Shown one piece after another: positions 56,056 through 64,000 of a stretch of 64,000 nucleotides of DNA. The number at the start of each line of letters is the position of its first letter. Position 1 is the stretch's first letter. This DNA comes from Ktedonobacterales bacterium (lineage in GTDB: Bacteria > Chloroflexota > Ktedonobacteria > Ktedonobacterales > DATBGS01), in assembly GCA_036557285.1 (NCBI GenBank), contig DATBHW010000022.1, positions 40,313-104,312 on the forward strand, given 5' to 3'. The notes under the pieces were generated by a model that saw nothing but the letters and a program-made list of their open reading frames with translations, did no database searches and was not told the origin of the DNA. Both the position numbers and the translations under genes were made by a program.

Positions 56056-59000
56056 ATGCTCGAAGTGAACGATTTCAACGCTATCCGCATCAGCCTCGCC
56101 AGCCCGGAGCAGATTCGCTCGTGGAGCTATGGCGAGGTGACGAAGCCGGAAACGATTAACTATCGCACGCTCAAGCCGGAAAAAGATGGCCTCTTTTGCG
56201 AGCGCATCTTTGGCCCGACCAAGGATTGGGAGTGCTATTGTGGAAAGTATAAGCGCGTCCGTTTTAAGGGCATTGTTTGCGATAAATGTGGCGTAGAAGT
56301 GGCGCGCTCCAAGGTGCGGCGCGAGCGCATGGGGCATATTGAACTGGCATCGCCGGTCAGTCACATCTGGTACTTCAAGGGTACGCCCAGCCGCATTGGC
56401 CTGCTGCTGGACCTGTCCCCAAGGAACCTGGAGCGTATCCTCTACTTCGCTCTGTATGTCGTCACTCATATTGACGAAGATGCGCGGCGTGAGGTGGTTG
56501 GACAAATAGATGAGGATGTGCAGCGCCAGATTCAGCGGTTGGAGGAGAACGCGACAGCGCGCATTCAGGAGTTGCAGGCAGGGCGCGACCGCGCTATCGA
56601 GGACTTATTGGCGCAGGCACAAACGGTGCGCGAAGAAGCCGAGATGCAGCGCAGCGAAGCCTTGCAGGCGGCCAACCGCGCCGAAACCACCGTCCGCGAG
56701 ACGCTGCGCGCTGAGATGGGCAAAGTCATCAAGGACGATGCCCTCTATGAGCCGACTGGCGAGCGTATTGCTCGCAAGGGAGATACGATTGCGGCGCAGC
56801 ATCTGGAGGCGTTGGAGAAAGCTGGCGAGGCAGCCCGGAATGCTGCCGCTGAGCAGGCGCGCGCAGAGATCGAACGCGCGCGCCTGGAGAGCGAGCGCGA
56901 GGCCGAGCGTATCCGGCTGGCGACTGATGGCGAGATCAACGCGCTTCAGGACCAGCTTGTCGGCCAGAGCAATCAGATGCAGGCGCAGGTGGATACACGT
57001 CGGCGCGATCTGGAGGGATTGCGCCGGGGCGATCTGCTTCAAGAGGCGCGCTATCGTGAGTTAAACGACGCTTTTGGGCATGTCTTCCGCGCTGGCATGG
57101 GCGCGGAGGCGGTGCGTGAACTGCTGGCGGCAATTGACCTGGATAAGTTGGCGGAAGATCTCCGCCATGAGATTCATTCGACCACCGGCCAGCGGCGCAA
57201 GAAGGCGACAAAGCGGTTGAAGGTGGTCGAGGCGTTTCGCAAGTCTGGCAACCGCCCTGAATGGATGATCATGACGGTGCTGCCGGTGCTGCCGCCCGAT
57301 CTGCGTCCGATGGTGCAGCTCGATGGCGGGCGCTTCGCCACGTCTGATCTGAACGATCTCTATCGCCGGGTGATTAACCGCAACAACCGTCTGAAGCGGC
57401 TGCTGGAACTGGGCGCGCCAGAGATCATCATCCGCAACGAAAAGCGTATGCTGCAAGAGGCGTGCGACGCGCTCATTGATAATGGACGGCGCGGACGAGC
57501 CGTTGCCGGTTCGGGCAACCATAAGCTCAAGAGCCTCTCCGATATGCTCAAAGGTAAGGCGGGGCGCTTCCGCCAGAACCTGCTGGGCAAGCGCGTAGAC
57601 TATTCCGGGCGCTCGGTGATCGTGGTTGGCCCCGATCTGAAGCTGCACCAGTGTGGCTTGCCCAAAAAGATGGCTCTGGAGTTGTTCAAGCCCTTTGTGA
57701 TGCGTAAGCTGGTGGAGCAGAACCTGGCGCACAACATCAAGAGCGCCAAGCGTTTTGTGGAGCGCGTCAAGCCGGAGGTCTGGGATGTGCTGGAAGAGGT
57801 CATTCACGACCATCCGGTGCTGCTGAACCGGGCGCCGACGCTGCACCGCCTGGGCATCCAGGCGTTTGAGGCGGTGCTGGTGGAGGGGAGCGCCATTCAA
57901 CTGCATCCGCTGGTTTGTTCGGCCTTCAATGCCGACTTTGATGGAGACCAGATGGCGGTGCATGTGCCGCTTTCGGAGAAGGCGCAGGAAGAGGCGCGCA
58001 AGCTGATGCTTTCGACGCGCAATATCTTGCATCCGGCGACTGGCGAGCCATCGATTGGCGCTACCCAGGATATGGTGCTTGGCTGTTACTATCTCACGAT
58101 GGAGCGCGAGGGGTTGAAAGGCGAGGGGCGGCGCTTTGCCGATAGAAACGAAGCCCTGCTGGCTTTCCACCATGAGGTCATTGACCTCCAGGCAAAGATT
58201 CAGGTTCGCCTGCCAGAAGGGGTCGCTGTCTTCCGTTCGCCAAGCGTGGCTTCTGCGTTGGCTGATGGGAGGCTGATCGAGACTACGGCTGGCCGGATTA
58301 TCTTTAACGAGGTGCTGCCAGAGCACTTGCAGTTCAAGAACTATCCGATGGATAAGAGCAACCTCAAGCTGGTGGTCGCCGAATGCTTTAGCGAGTATGG
58401 TCGGCAGCCAACGGCTGAACTGGCCGATGAGATCAAGCGGCTTGGGTTTGCCTATGCCACCAAGGCCGGGGCCAGTATTGCCATTAGCGATGTCGTTGTG
58501 CCAGAGGAGCGACGGATCATCCTTGAGGAGACCGATGCCAGGGTCGTCGAGTTGGACGAGCAATATCGCGAGGGTTTGATTACGGAGAACGAGCGTTATC
58601 ATCGGCTGGTGGAACTTTGGAACACAGCCACAGAACGCGTCACTGATGCGGTCAAAACGACGCTTGATCCGTATGGCTCGATTTATACCATTGCGAACTC
58701 CGGCGCGACGAAAGCGAAGTTCCAACAGATTCGCCAGCTTGCAGGCATGCGCGGCCTGATGGCTGATCCATCGGGTCGTATCATCGAGGTGCCTATTCGT
58801 GGCAACTTCCGCGAAGGGCTGACGGTGTTGGAGTACTTCATCAGTAGTCACGGCGCGCGCAAGGGTCTGGCGGATACGGCGCTGCGCACAGCAGAGTCGG
58901 GCTATCTGACGCGGCGGTTAATTGATGTGTCCCAGGATGTGATCGTGCTTGAAGAGGACTGTGGCACGACTGAGGGCATCTGGATCACCGCTGAGGATAG

Positions 59001-60327
59001 CACAGCTATGTCGGAGCCGCTGCGGAATCGGCTGGTGGGTCGTATTCTGGCAGCAGCGGTACCCGGCTTTGAGCAGGCGCTGCCAGGCGAGGAGTTGGAT
59101 GAGGATACGGTTGACGCGATGCTGAAGAGCGGCGTTGATAAGGTCTATGTGCGCTCAGTTCTTCAGTGCCTGGCGCCTCATGGTGTGTGCCGTAAGTGCT
59201 ATGGGCGGGCGCTGGCGGCTGGCAAACTGGTCGCGCTGGGTGACGCGGTGGGTATCATTGCGGCACAGTCGATTGGCGAGCCTGGCACGCAGTTGACGAT
59301 GCGTACCTTCCATACGGGTGGTATTGCGGGCGCTCAGGAAGACATCACGCAGGGCTTGCCGCGTGTAGAAGAACTCTTTGAGGCGCGTGTACCCAAGGAT
59401 AAGTCGATCATCAGTGAGATTGATGGCCTGGTGGAGATTGCGGTGGACGAGAACGGGGCGCGCAAACTCAAGGTCGTTTCGGCTGAAGTCTTCCTGGATG
59501 AGTATCCGCTGCCATCGGGCGCCGAGGTGCTGGTCCGAGATGGGGATCATATCGAGCGCGATCAGGTGATCGCGCGACTTCCAGCGGAGGATGGCGCTGG
59601 CGCCGGGCGAGAGGAGAAAGCGCGCACGGCTGGCGAGGTGATTCTGAAGGGCGATAGCAAACTTGCGGTGCGTTTCGAGGAGCGCGAGGAGCGCGAGTAT
59701 CCTGTACCGGCAGCCGTGAACATCCACAAAGATGTGGCTGCGGGCCAGCGCGTGCAGGCAGGCCAGCAGTTGACACAAGGGCTGGTTGATCCGCAGGATG
59801 TGCTGCGTATCCAGGGGCGCGATGCGGTCCAGATGTATCTGGTCAAGGAAGTGCAGAAGGTCTATCGCAACACGGGTGTGTATATTAACGATAAGCATAT
59901 CGAGGTGATTGTGCGGCAGATGCTCAGGCGGGTGCGCATGGATGATCCCGGCGATACGGAACTGCTGCCAAACGATCTGGTTGATCGGTTCATCTATGAG
60001 CAAACCAATGCGCGGGTGCTGGCAGAAGGCGGGGAACCGGCAACTGCCCAGACGGTGCTGCTGGGTGTGACCAAGGCATCCTTGAACACGGAGAGCTTCC
60101 TGGCGGCGGCTTCGTTCCAGGAGACGACGCGCGTGCTGACCGATGCGGCGGTGCATGGCTCGACCGATCATCTGGTTGGACTCAAGGAGAATGTCATCAT
60201 CGGCAAGCTGATTCCCGCCGGAACGGGTGTGCTTGGGCGCAAGGAACTGCTGGGTAAGCAGCAGGCAGAGCGCCTGGCTGCTGCCGCTTCTTCCACTACT
60301 GCTCTTGACATGATTCTTGGTTCGTGA
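56056..60327 (+). CDS. rpoC: RNA polymerase beta' subunit with helical insertion
   Basis: 1423 residues. The N-terminal zinc site ([15 protein letters not shown]), the catalytic [16 protein letters not shown], the bridge and trigger regions, and the C-terminal Cys cluster (CRKCYG) are present. Between [11 protein letters not shown] and [11 protein letters not shown] (about residues 140-345) is a roughly 165-residue Glu/Arg/Ala-rich predicted coiled coil that is absent from E. coli. It lies in the region where Thermus carries its large beta' insertion. GGAGAG precedes the ATG. Confidence 0.97.
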   Translation: MLEVNDFNAIRISLASPEQIRSWSYGEVTKPETINYRTLKPEKDGLFCERIFGPTKDWECYCGKYKRVRFKGIVCDKCGVEVARSKVRRERMGHIELASPVSHIWYFKGTPSRIGLLLDLSPRNLERILYFALYVVTHIDEDARREVVGQIDEDVQRQIQRLEENATARIQELQAGRDRAIEDLLAQAQTVREEAEMQRSEALQAANRAETTVRETLRAEMGKVIKDDALYEPTGERIARKGDTIAAQHLEALEKAGEAARNAAAEQARAEIERARLESEREAERIRLATDGEINALQDQLVGQSNQMQAQVDTRRRDLEGLRRGDLLQEARYRELNDAFGHVFRAGMGAEAVRELLAAIDLDKLAEDLRHEIHSTTGQRRKKATKRLKVVEAFRKSGNRPEWMIMTVLPVLPPDLRPMVQLDGGRFATSDLNDLYRRVINRNNRLKRLLELGAPEIIIRNEKRMLQEACDALIDNGRRGRAVAGSGNHKLKSLSDMLKGKAGRFRQNLLGKRVDYSGRSVIVVGPDLKLHQCGLPKKMALELFKPFVMRKLVEQNLAHNIKSAKRFVERVKPEVWDVLEEVIHDHPVLLNRAPTLHRLGIQAFEAVLVEGSAIQLHPLVCSAFNADFDGDQMAVHVPLSEKAQEEARKLMLSTRNILHPATGEPSIGATQDMVLGCYYLTMEREGLKGEGRRFADRNEALLAFHHEVIDLQAKIQVRLPEGVAVFRSPSVASALADGRLIETTAGRIIFNEVLPEHLQFKNYPMDKSNLKLVVAECFSEYGRQPTAELADEIKRLGFAYATKAGASIAISDVVVPEERRIILEETDARVVELDEQYREGLITENERYHRLVELWNTATERVTDAVKTTLDPYGSIYTIANSGATKAKFQQIRQLAGMRGLMADPSGRIIEVPIRGNFREGLTVLEYFISSHGARKGLADTALRTAESGYLTRRLIDVSQDVIVLEEDCGTTEGIWITAEDSTAMSEPLRNRLVGRILAAAVPGFEQALPGEELDEDTVDAMLKSGVDKVYVRSVLQCLAPHGVCRKCYGRALAAGKLVALGDAVGIIAAQSIGEPGTQLTMRTFHTGGIAGAQEDITQGLPRVEELFEARVPKDKSIISEIDGLVEIAVDENGARKLKVVSAEVFLDEYPLPSGAEVLVRDGDHIERDQVIARLPAEDGAGAGREEKARTAGEVILKGDSKLAVRFEEREEREYPVPAAVNIHKDVAAGQRVQAGQQLTQGLVDPQDVLRIQGRDAVQMYLVKEVQKVYRNTGVYINDKHIEVIVRQMLRRVRMDDPGDTELLPNDLVDRFIYEQTNARVLAEGGEPATAQTVLLGVTKASLNTESFLAAASFQETTRVLTDAAVHGSTDHLVGLKENVIIGKLIPAGTGVLGRKELLGKQQAERLAAAASSTTALDMILGS

Positions 60328-60333
60328 TACGAT
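60305..60333 (+). promoter_or_regulatory. Internal promoter for rpsL-rpsG-fusA-tuf
   Basis: TTGACA (60305-60310), 17 nt, TACGAT (60328-60333), overlapping the last codons of rpoC. Confidence 0.45.
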
Positions 60334-60363
60334 GCTGTATCGTGCGCTAGGTGAAGAAAAAGC

Positions 60364-60394
60364 TTTTGGGGGTGATGGCTGATCGCCCCCAAAA
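60364..60394 (+). promoter_or_regulatory. Hairpin in the rpoC-rpsL gap
   Basis: TTTTGGGGGTGAT (60364-60376) pairs with ATCGCCCCCAAAA (60382-60394) with one G-U pair and a 5-nt loop. There is no T-run after it, so processing or leader regulation is as likely as termination. Confidence 0.45.
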
Positions 60395-60440
60395 CTGCCG
60401 TCGAATGCCTGGTTGATGAAGGTCTTGAGGATAAGAACAT

Positions 60441-60884
60441 ATGCCGACAGTGAATCAGTTGGTGCGCAAGGGGCGCAAAGAAAAGGGCAAGAAGGTCAAG
60501 GCGCCTGCGCTGCACTTCGCGTTTAACGCCCTGACAAACCGGACCCGCAAGTTGCGCGCCGCGCCCCAGAAGCGCGGTGTCTGCACCCTGGTGCGAACCA
60601 TGACGCCCAGGAAGCCGAACTCTGCGCTGCGCAAGATCGCTCGTGTGCGCCTGACGAACCAGATGGAGGTGACGGCGTATATTCCGGGCGAGGGGCATAA
60701 CCTGCAAGAGCACTCGGTAGTCTTGATTCGCGGTGGCCGCGTGAAGGATCTGCCCAGTGTCCGTTACCATATCGTGCGTGGGACGCTTGATAGTAATGGG
60801 GTCGAGAAACGGCGCCAGGGGCGCTCGAAGTATGGGGCCAAGCGACCAAAAGGCGGTCAGGAAGCCGCGAGGGGTCGCCACTAA
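60441..60884 (+). CDS. rpsL: 30S ribosomal protein S12
   Basis: 147 residues. The S12 core is complete ([44 protein letters not shown]). Relative to E. coli there are about 14 extra residues after PAL ([14 protein letters not shown]), a type of insertion also found in Firmicutes. At the decoding-site Lys corresponding to Lys43 of M. tuberculosis the sequence is TPRKPNSA: Arg57 (AGG at 60609-60611). In many bacteria Arg there confers streptomycin resistance. GAGGA precedes the ATG. Confidence 0.97.
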   Translation: MPTVNQLVRKGRKEKGKKVKAPALHFAFNALTNRTRKLRAAPQKRGVCTLVRTMTPRKPNSALRKIARVRLTNQMEVTAYIPGEGHNLQEHSVVLIRGGRVKDLPSVRYHIVRGTLDSNGVEKRRQGRSKYGAKRPKGGQEAARGRH

Positions 60885-61113
60885 CTGTCAGGCCGAAGAG
60901 GCTGGTGGTTGAAATAGAGTAAGCCGCCGATGTCGCGCGAAGAGTGCGTTCGGCAAGCCGATACCGGCTGCAAGGGCGGTTGGTACAGAAGATGTAGCCA
61001 GGTCGGCGATCAACACACGGTCAGTGCTGCTGCGCTGGCAGAGTCGGGTGTCCTCCGCTGCTCAAAGCGTTTCGTGTACCGATACGGAGCAAAGTGGAAA
61101 GGCGCTTGCGTGT

Positions 61114-61201
61114 GGGGCGCTGAGATTTGTCTCGGCGCCCCCGGCGCTGTCTAAAACAGGCTCATTATCCATCAGAACCAGGGCCGCAGATAATCGGCCC
61201 T
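61114..61201 (+). promoter_or_regulatory. Two hairpins in the rpsL-rpsG gap
   Basis: GGGGCGCTGAGA (61114-61125) pairs with TCTCGGCGCCCC (61130-61141, one G-U), and AGGGCCG (61180-61186) with CGGCCCT (61195-61201), just before the rpsG Shine-Dalgarno. The 335-bp gap holds no gene; it may be the site of S7 autoregulation. Confidence 0.4.
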
Positions 61202-61219
61202 GTATCAAGGAGGCATGCT

Positions 61220-61690
61220 TTGCCAAGGCGAGCAAAGGTTGATCGGCGTGTTGTCATTGCGGATGCGAAGTACAACAACAAGAATCTGACCCGTTTTATT
61301 GGGAAGTTGATGTTGGATGGCAAGCGTAGTCTGGCGGAGCGCATCATGTACGATACGCTCGATCTGATTGAGCAGCGCCAGAAGCGTAACCCCATTGATG
61401 TGTTTGAGCAGGCGCTGCGGAATGCAACGCCAACATTGGAAGTGAAGCCCCGGCGTGTTGGTGGCTCGACCTATCAGGTGCCGGTGGAGATTCGCGGCGA
61501 GCGCCGCAACGCGCTGGCAATGCGCTGGCTGATCCGCTACGCGCGTGAGCGCAAGGGCCGGGCGATGGCGGAGCGGCTGGCCGGGGAACTGATGGATGCC
61601 GCCGCAGGCCAGGGCGCAACGATTAAGCGTCGTGAAGAAGTGCATAAGATGGCCGAGTCGAACAAGGCATTTGCCCATTATCGCTGGTAG
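61220..61690 (+). CDS. rpsG: 30S ribosomal protein S7
   Basis: 156 residues, start TTG at 61220 with AAGGAGG 6 nt upstream; this gives the family N-terminus PRRAKVDRR. The helical S7 fold ([47 protein letters not shown]) is complete. An open frame upstream to 61127 is not coding. Confidence 0.96.
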   Translation: MPRRAKVDRRVVIADAKYNNKNLTRFIGKLMLDGKRSLAERIMYDTLDLIEQRQKRNPIDVFEQALRNATPTLEVKPRRVGGSTYQVPVEIRGERRNALAMRWLIRYARERKGRAMAERLAGELMDAAAGQGATIKRREEVHKMAESNKAFAHYRW

Positions 61691-61743
61691 GAGGGATGAT
61701 CCCAGGGTCTCAGGGTCTCAGGAGCATTACTGGTAAGAACATT

Positions 61744-63822
61744 ATGGCGAGAGAATACCCGCTCGAAAAAACGCGCAATATTGGCATCATCGCACATATT
61801 GATGCAGGTAAAACCACCACCACCGAGCGCATCCTTTTTTATACAAAGCGCATCCACCGGATGGGCGAAGTACACGAAGGCGCGGCGACGATGGATTGGA
61901 TGGTTCAGGAACAGGAACGCGGCATCACCATTACGGCGGCGGCGACGACCTGTTTCTGGATGGATCATCGAATTAATATCATTGACACCCCTGGACACGT
62001 GGACTTCACGGTTGAGGTTGAACGGTCCTTGCGCGTGCTTGATGGCGGTGTCGTCGTCTTTGACGCGGTGGCCGGAGTCGAGCCGCAATCCGAGACGGTC
62101 TGGCGCCAGGCAGATAAATATCATGTGCCGCGCATCTGTTTCGTGAATAAGATGGATCGCATCGGCGCTGATTTCTGGCGCACTGTGGATATGATTCGTG
62201 ACCGGCTGGGCGCGGTACCTGTGCCTATCCAGATTCCGATTGGTCGGGAAAGCCAGTTTAAGGGATTTGTTGATCTGATCGAGCAGAAAGGAGTGGTCTT
62301 TGTTGATGATCTGGGCGCCAGGTCTGATCAGACCGCTATTCCTGCCGATCTGGCGGAAGAAGCTGCGAAGCAGCGCGACTACCTCATTGAACGGGTGGCC
62401 GAGACCGACGAGGAACTGACGCTCAAGTACCTCGAAGGCCAGGAGATTACCGTTGATGAGCTTCGGGCCGCGCTGCGCAAGGCAACGATTGAGGGAAAGC
62501 TGATTCCAGTGTTATGCGGCTCGGCCCTGAAGAATAAGGGCGTGCAGGCGATGCTGGACGCGGTGATTTACTACCTCCCTTCTCCCCTCGAAATTCCGCC
62601 TCCCGTAGCGACAGATACCAGGACCGGCGAAGAGAAACGCTTAAAGGTCAGCGATGACGCGCCTTTTGCTGCTCTGGCCTTCAAGATTGTGTCTGATCCC
62701 TTTGTCGGTCGGCTGGCCTATTTCCGGGTGTATTCCGGGACGCTCTCGGCAGGCTCGTATGTCTATAACTCGGCGAAGGGCCAGCGGGAGCGCATCGGGC
62801 GCCTGCTCCAGATGCACGCCAATCACCGCGAAGATATTACCGAGATTCGCGCGGGCGACATCTGCGCGGCGGTGGGCTTGAAGAACACGTTTACCGGCGA
62901 TACGCTCTGCGAGGTTGAGCATCCGATCACCCTGGAATCCATTCAGTTCCCGGAGCCGGTCATCTCGATTGCCATTGAGCCGAAGACCAAAGCCGATCAA
63001 GATAAGATGGGCATTGCGCTGGGGCGGCTGGCGGAAGAAGACCCGACTTTCCGGGTGCGCACTGAGGAGGAGACCAGCCAGACGATCATCTCCGGGATGG
63101 GCGAGCTACACCTGGAAGTGATTGTAGACCGGATGTTCCGCGAGTTTAAGGTGGAAGCGAACGTTGGGCGGCCCCAGGTGGCGTTCAAGGAGACGATTAC
63201 CAGCACAGCGCAGGCTGAGGGGCGCTTCGTCCGGCAGACAGGTGGGCGCGGCCAGTATGGCGATGTCTGGCTGAAGGTCGAGCCGCTGGAACGCGGCAAG
63301 GGGTTCGAGTTTGTCAACGCGATTGTGGGCGGCTCGGTCCCCCGCGAATATATCAAGCCGACGGAAGAGGGTGTGCGCGAGGCAATGGAGAACGGGATAC
63401 TCGCGGGGTATCCGATGGTTGATATACGTGTGACCCTCTTTGATGGCTCGTACCACGAGGTTGATTCGAGCGAAATGGCGTTCAAAACGGCTGGCTCGAT
63501 GGGCTTCAAGGAAGCGGCAAGAAAGGCCAATCCCGTTTTGCTGGAGCCGGTGATGCTGGTCGAGGTGGTCACATCTCCAGATTTCTATGGGGATGTGCTG
63601 GGCGATCTTAACCGGCGTCGCGGACATGTCATTGGTATGGAAGAACGTGGCGGTTCGCAGGTGATTCGCGCGAACGTGCCGCTGGCAGAGATGTTTGGCT
63701 ACGTAAACGATTTGCGCTCAATGACGAGTGGCCGGGCCTCCTATTCAATGGAGTTTTCGCACTACGCGGAAGTACCCAAGAGCTTTAGCGAAGAGATCAT
63801 ACGCAAGCGACAGGGTAAGTAA
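61744..63822 (+). CDS. fusA: Elongation factor G
   Basis: 692 residues. Translocase GTPase: G1 [16 protein letters not shown]2 [11 protein letters not shown]3 DTPGHVDF, G4 NKMD, then domains II-V with GMGELHLEV and [12 protein letters not shown]. The ATG at 61744 matches other EF-G N-termini but lacks a strong Shine-Dalgarno (GGTAAG only); GGAGGG lies directly before an ATG at 61696, so a 16-residue longer form is possible. 53 bp after rpsG. Confidence 0.97.
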   Translation: MAREYPLEKTRNIGIIAHIDAGKTTTTERILFYTKRIHRMGEVHEGAATMDWMVQEQERGITITAAATTCFWMDHRINIIDTPGHVDFTVEVERSLRVLDGGVVVFDAVAGVEPQSETVWRQADKYHVPRICFVNKMDRIGADFWRTVDMIRDRLGAVPVPIQIPIGRESQFKGFVDLIEQKGVVFVDDLGARSDQTAIPADLAEEAAKQRDYLIERVAETDEELTLKYLEGQEITVDELRAALRKATIEGKLIPVLCGSALKNKGVQAMLDAVIYYLPSPLEIPPPVATDTRTGEEKRLKVSDDAPFAALAFKIVSDPFVGRLAYFRVYSGTLSAGSYVYNSAKGQRERIGRLLQMHANHREDITEIRAGDICAAVGLKNTFTGDTLCEVEHPITLESIQFPEPVISIAIEPKTKADQDKMGIALGRLAEEDPTFRVRTEEETSQTIISGMGELHLEVIVDRMFREFKVEANVGRPQVAFKETITSTAQAEGRFVRQTGGRGQYGDVWLKVEPLERGKGFEFVNAIVGGSVPREYIKPTEEGVREAMENGILAGYPMVDIRVTLFDGSYHEVDSSEMAFKTAGSMGFKEAARKANPVLLEPVMLVEVVTSPDFYGDVLGDLNRRRGHVIGMEERGGSQVIRANVPLAEMFGYVNDLRSMTSGRASYSMEFSHYAEVPKSFSEEIIRKRQGK

Positions 63823-63860
63823 CCGGCTCTAAATCTAAGACAAAAGGAGACATACCCAGC

Positions 63861-64000
63861 ATGGGGAAGCAGAAGTTTGTGCGGAGCAAGCCGCATGTGA
63901 ACGTGGGGACGATTGGGCACATTGATCATGGCAAGACGACGCTCACCGCCGCCATCACCAAAGTGCTGGCGCAGGCGAAGCTGGCGAAGTACACCGCCTT
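63861..64000 (+). CDS. tuf: Elongation factor Tu (cut by right edge)
   Basis: The first 46 residues are visible: [19 protein letters not shown], then [18 protein letters not shown] with the P-loop [16 protein letters not shown] lies 11 nt before the ATG. The rest lies beyond the window. Confidence 0.96.
   Translation, partial: MGKQKFVRSKPHVNVGTIGHIDHGKTTLTAAITKVLAQAKLAKYTA

Overview
The window is GC-rich bacterial chromosome, gene-dense on both strands, with Shine-Dalgarno-led starts (ATG, some GTG and TTG). It carries rpoB-rpoC-rpsL-rpsG-fusA-tuf in order. A fused nucleotidyltransferase/phosphomannomutase, an EccC-type ATPase, sigma-54 and many intergenic palindromic repeats fit a Chloroflexota genome, perhaps class Ktedonobacteria. 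That placement is inference; no 16S rRNA gene is present.

Region by region: 1-7 kb holds a PKD-domain surface protein (cut by the left edge), the sugar nucleotidyltransferase/mutase fusion, a PAP2 phosphatase and a DUF1611-dipeptide epimerase pair. 7-15.7 kb holds a HIT protein, a selenocysteine-containing selenophosphate synthase (in-frame TGA), RNase III, sigma-54 with an extra zinc ribbon and a sigma-54-type promoter in front of it, a PhoB/PhoR-like two-component pair and pyrimidine-nucleoside phosphorylase. 15.7-24 kb is a large EccC/FtsK-like triple-ATPase with an N-terminal ubiquitin-like domain, divergent from two tandem vWA proteins. 24-30 kb has a putative annealing-type recombination protein, a hydrolase and the queC-queE-queD/queF cluster for preQ1. 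30-44 kb has a Xre regulator, YggT, FemAB-like and Rieske proteins, an HD protein, an SDR, HicAB, a seven-repeat propeller, obgE directly behind a tRNA-Ile(CAT), and an ABC/CcdA/DUF2085 run. 44-50.5 kb has two tnpB elements, each with a small ribbon-helix-helix gene in front, flanking uvrB and a HicB-DinB fusion. 50.6-64 kb has a PflX-like radical SAM protein and the rpoBC-str cluster, cut by the right edge inside tuf.

Operons supported by spacing: DUF1611-epimerase; selD-rnc; kinase-regulator; eccC-pdp; vWA1-vWA2; queC-queE-queD; Rieske-FemAB; hicA-hicB; ABC ATPase-permease-CcdA; RHH-tnpB (twice); rpoB-rpoC and rpsL-rpsG-fusA-tuf. A family of palindromic elements built on TTGTAGCGCCGCC/GGCGGCGCTACAA occupies many intergenic gaps; the longest copies share GGTTCCACCA-type ends.

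The most unusual points are the RHH-TnpB modules with start codons 6 nt after the -10 hexamer, the ubiquitin-like/EccC fusion, the tRNA-obgE junction without a ribosome-binding site, the UGA-containing selD, the zinc ribbon and sigma-54 promoter of rpoN, and the composite palindromic repeat.
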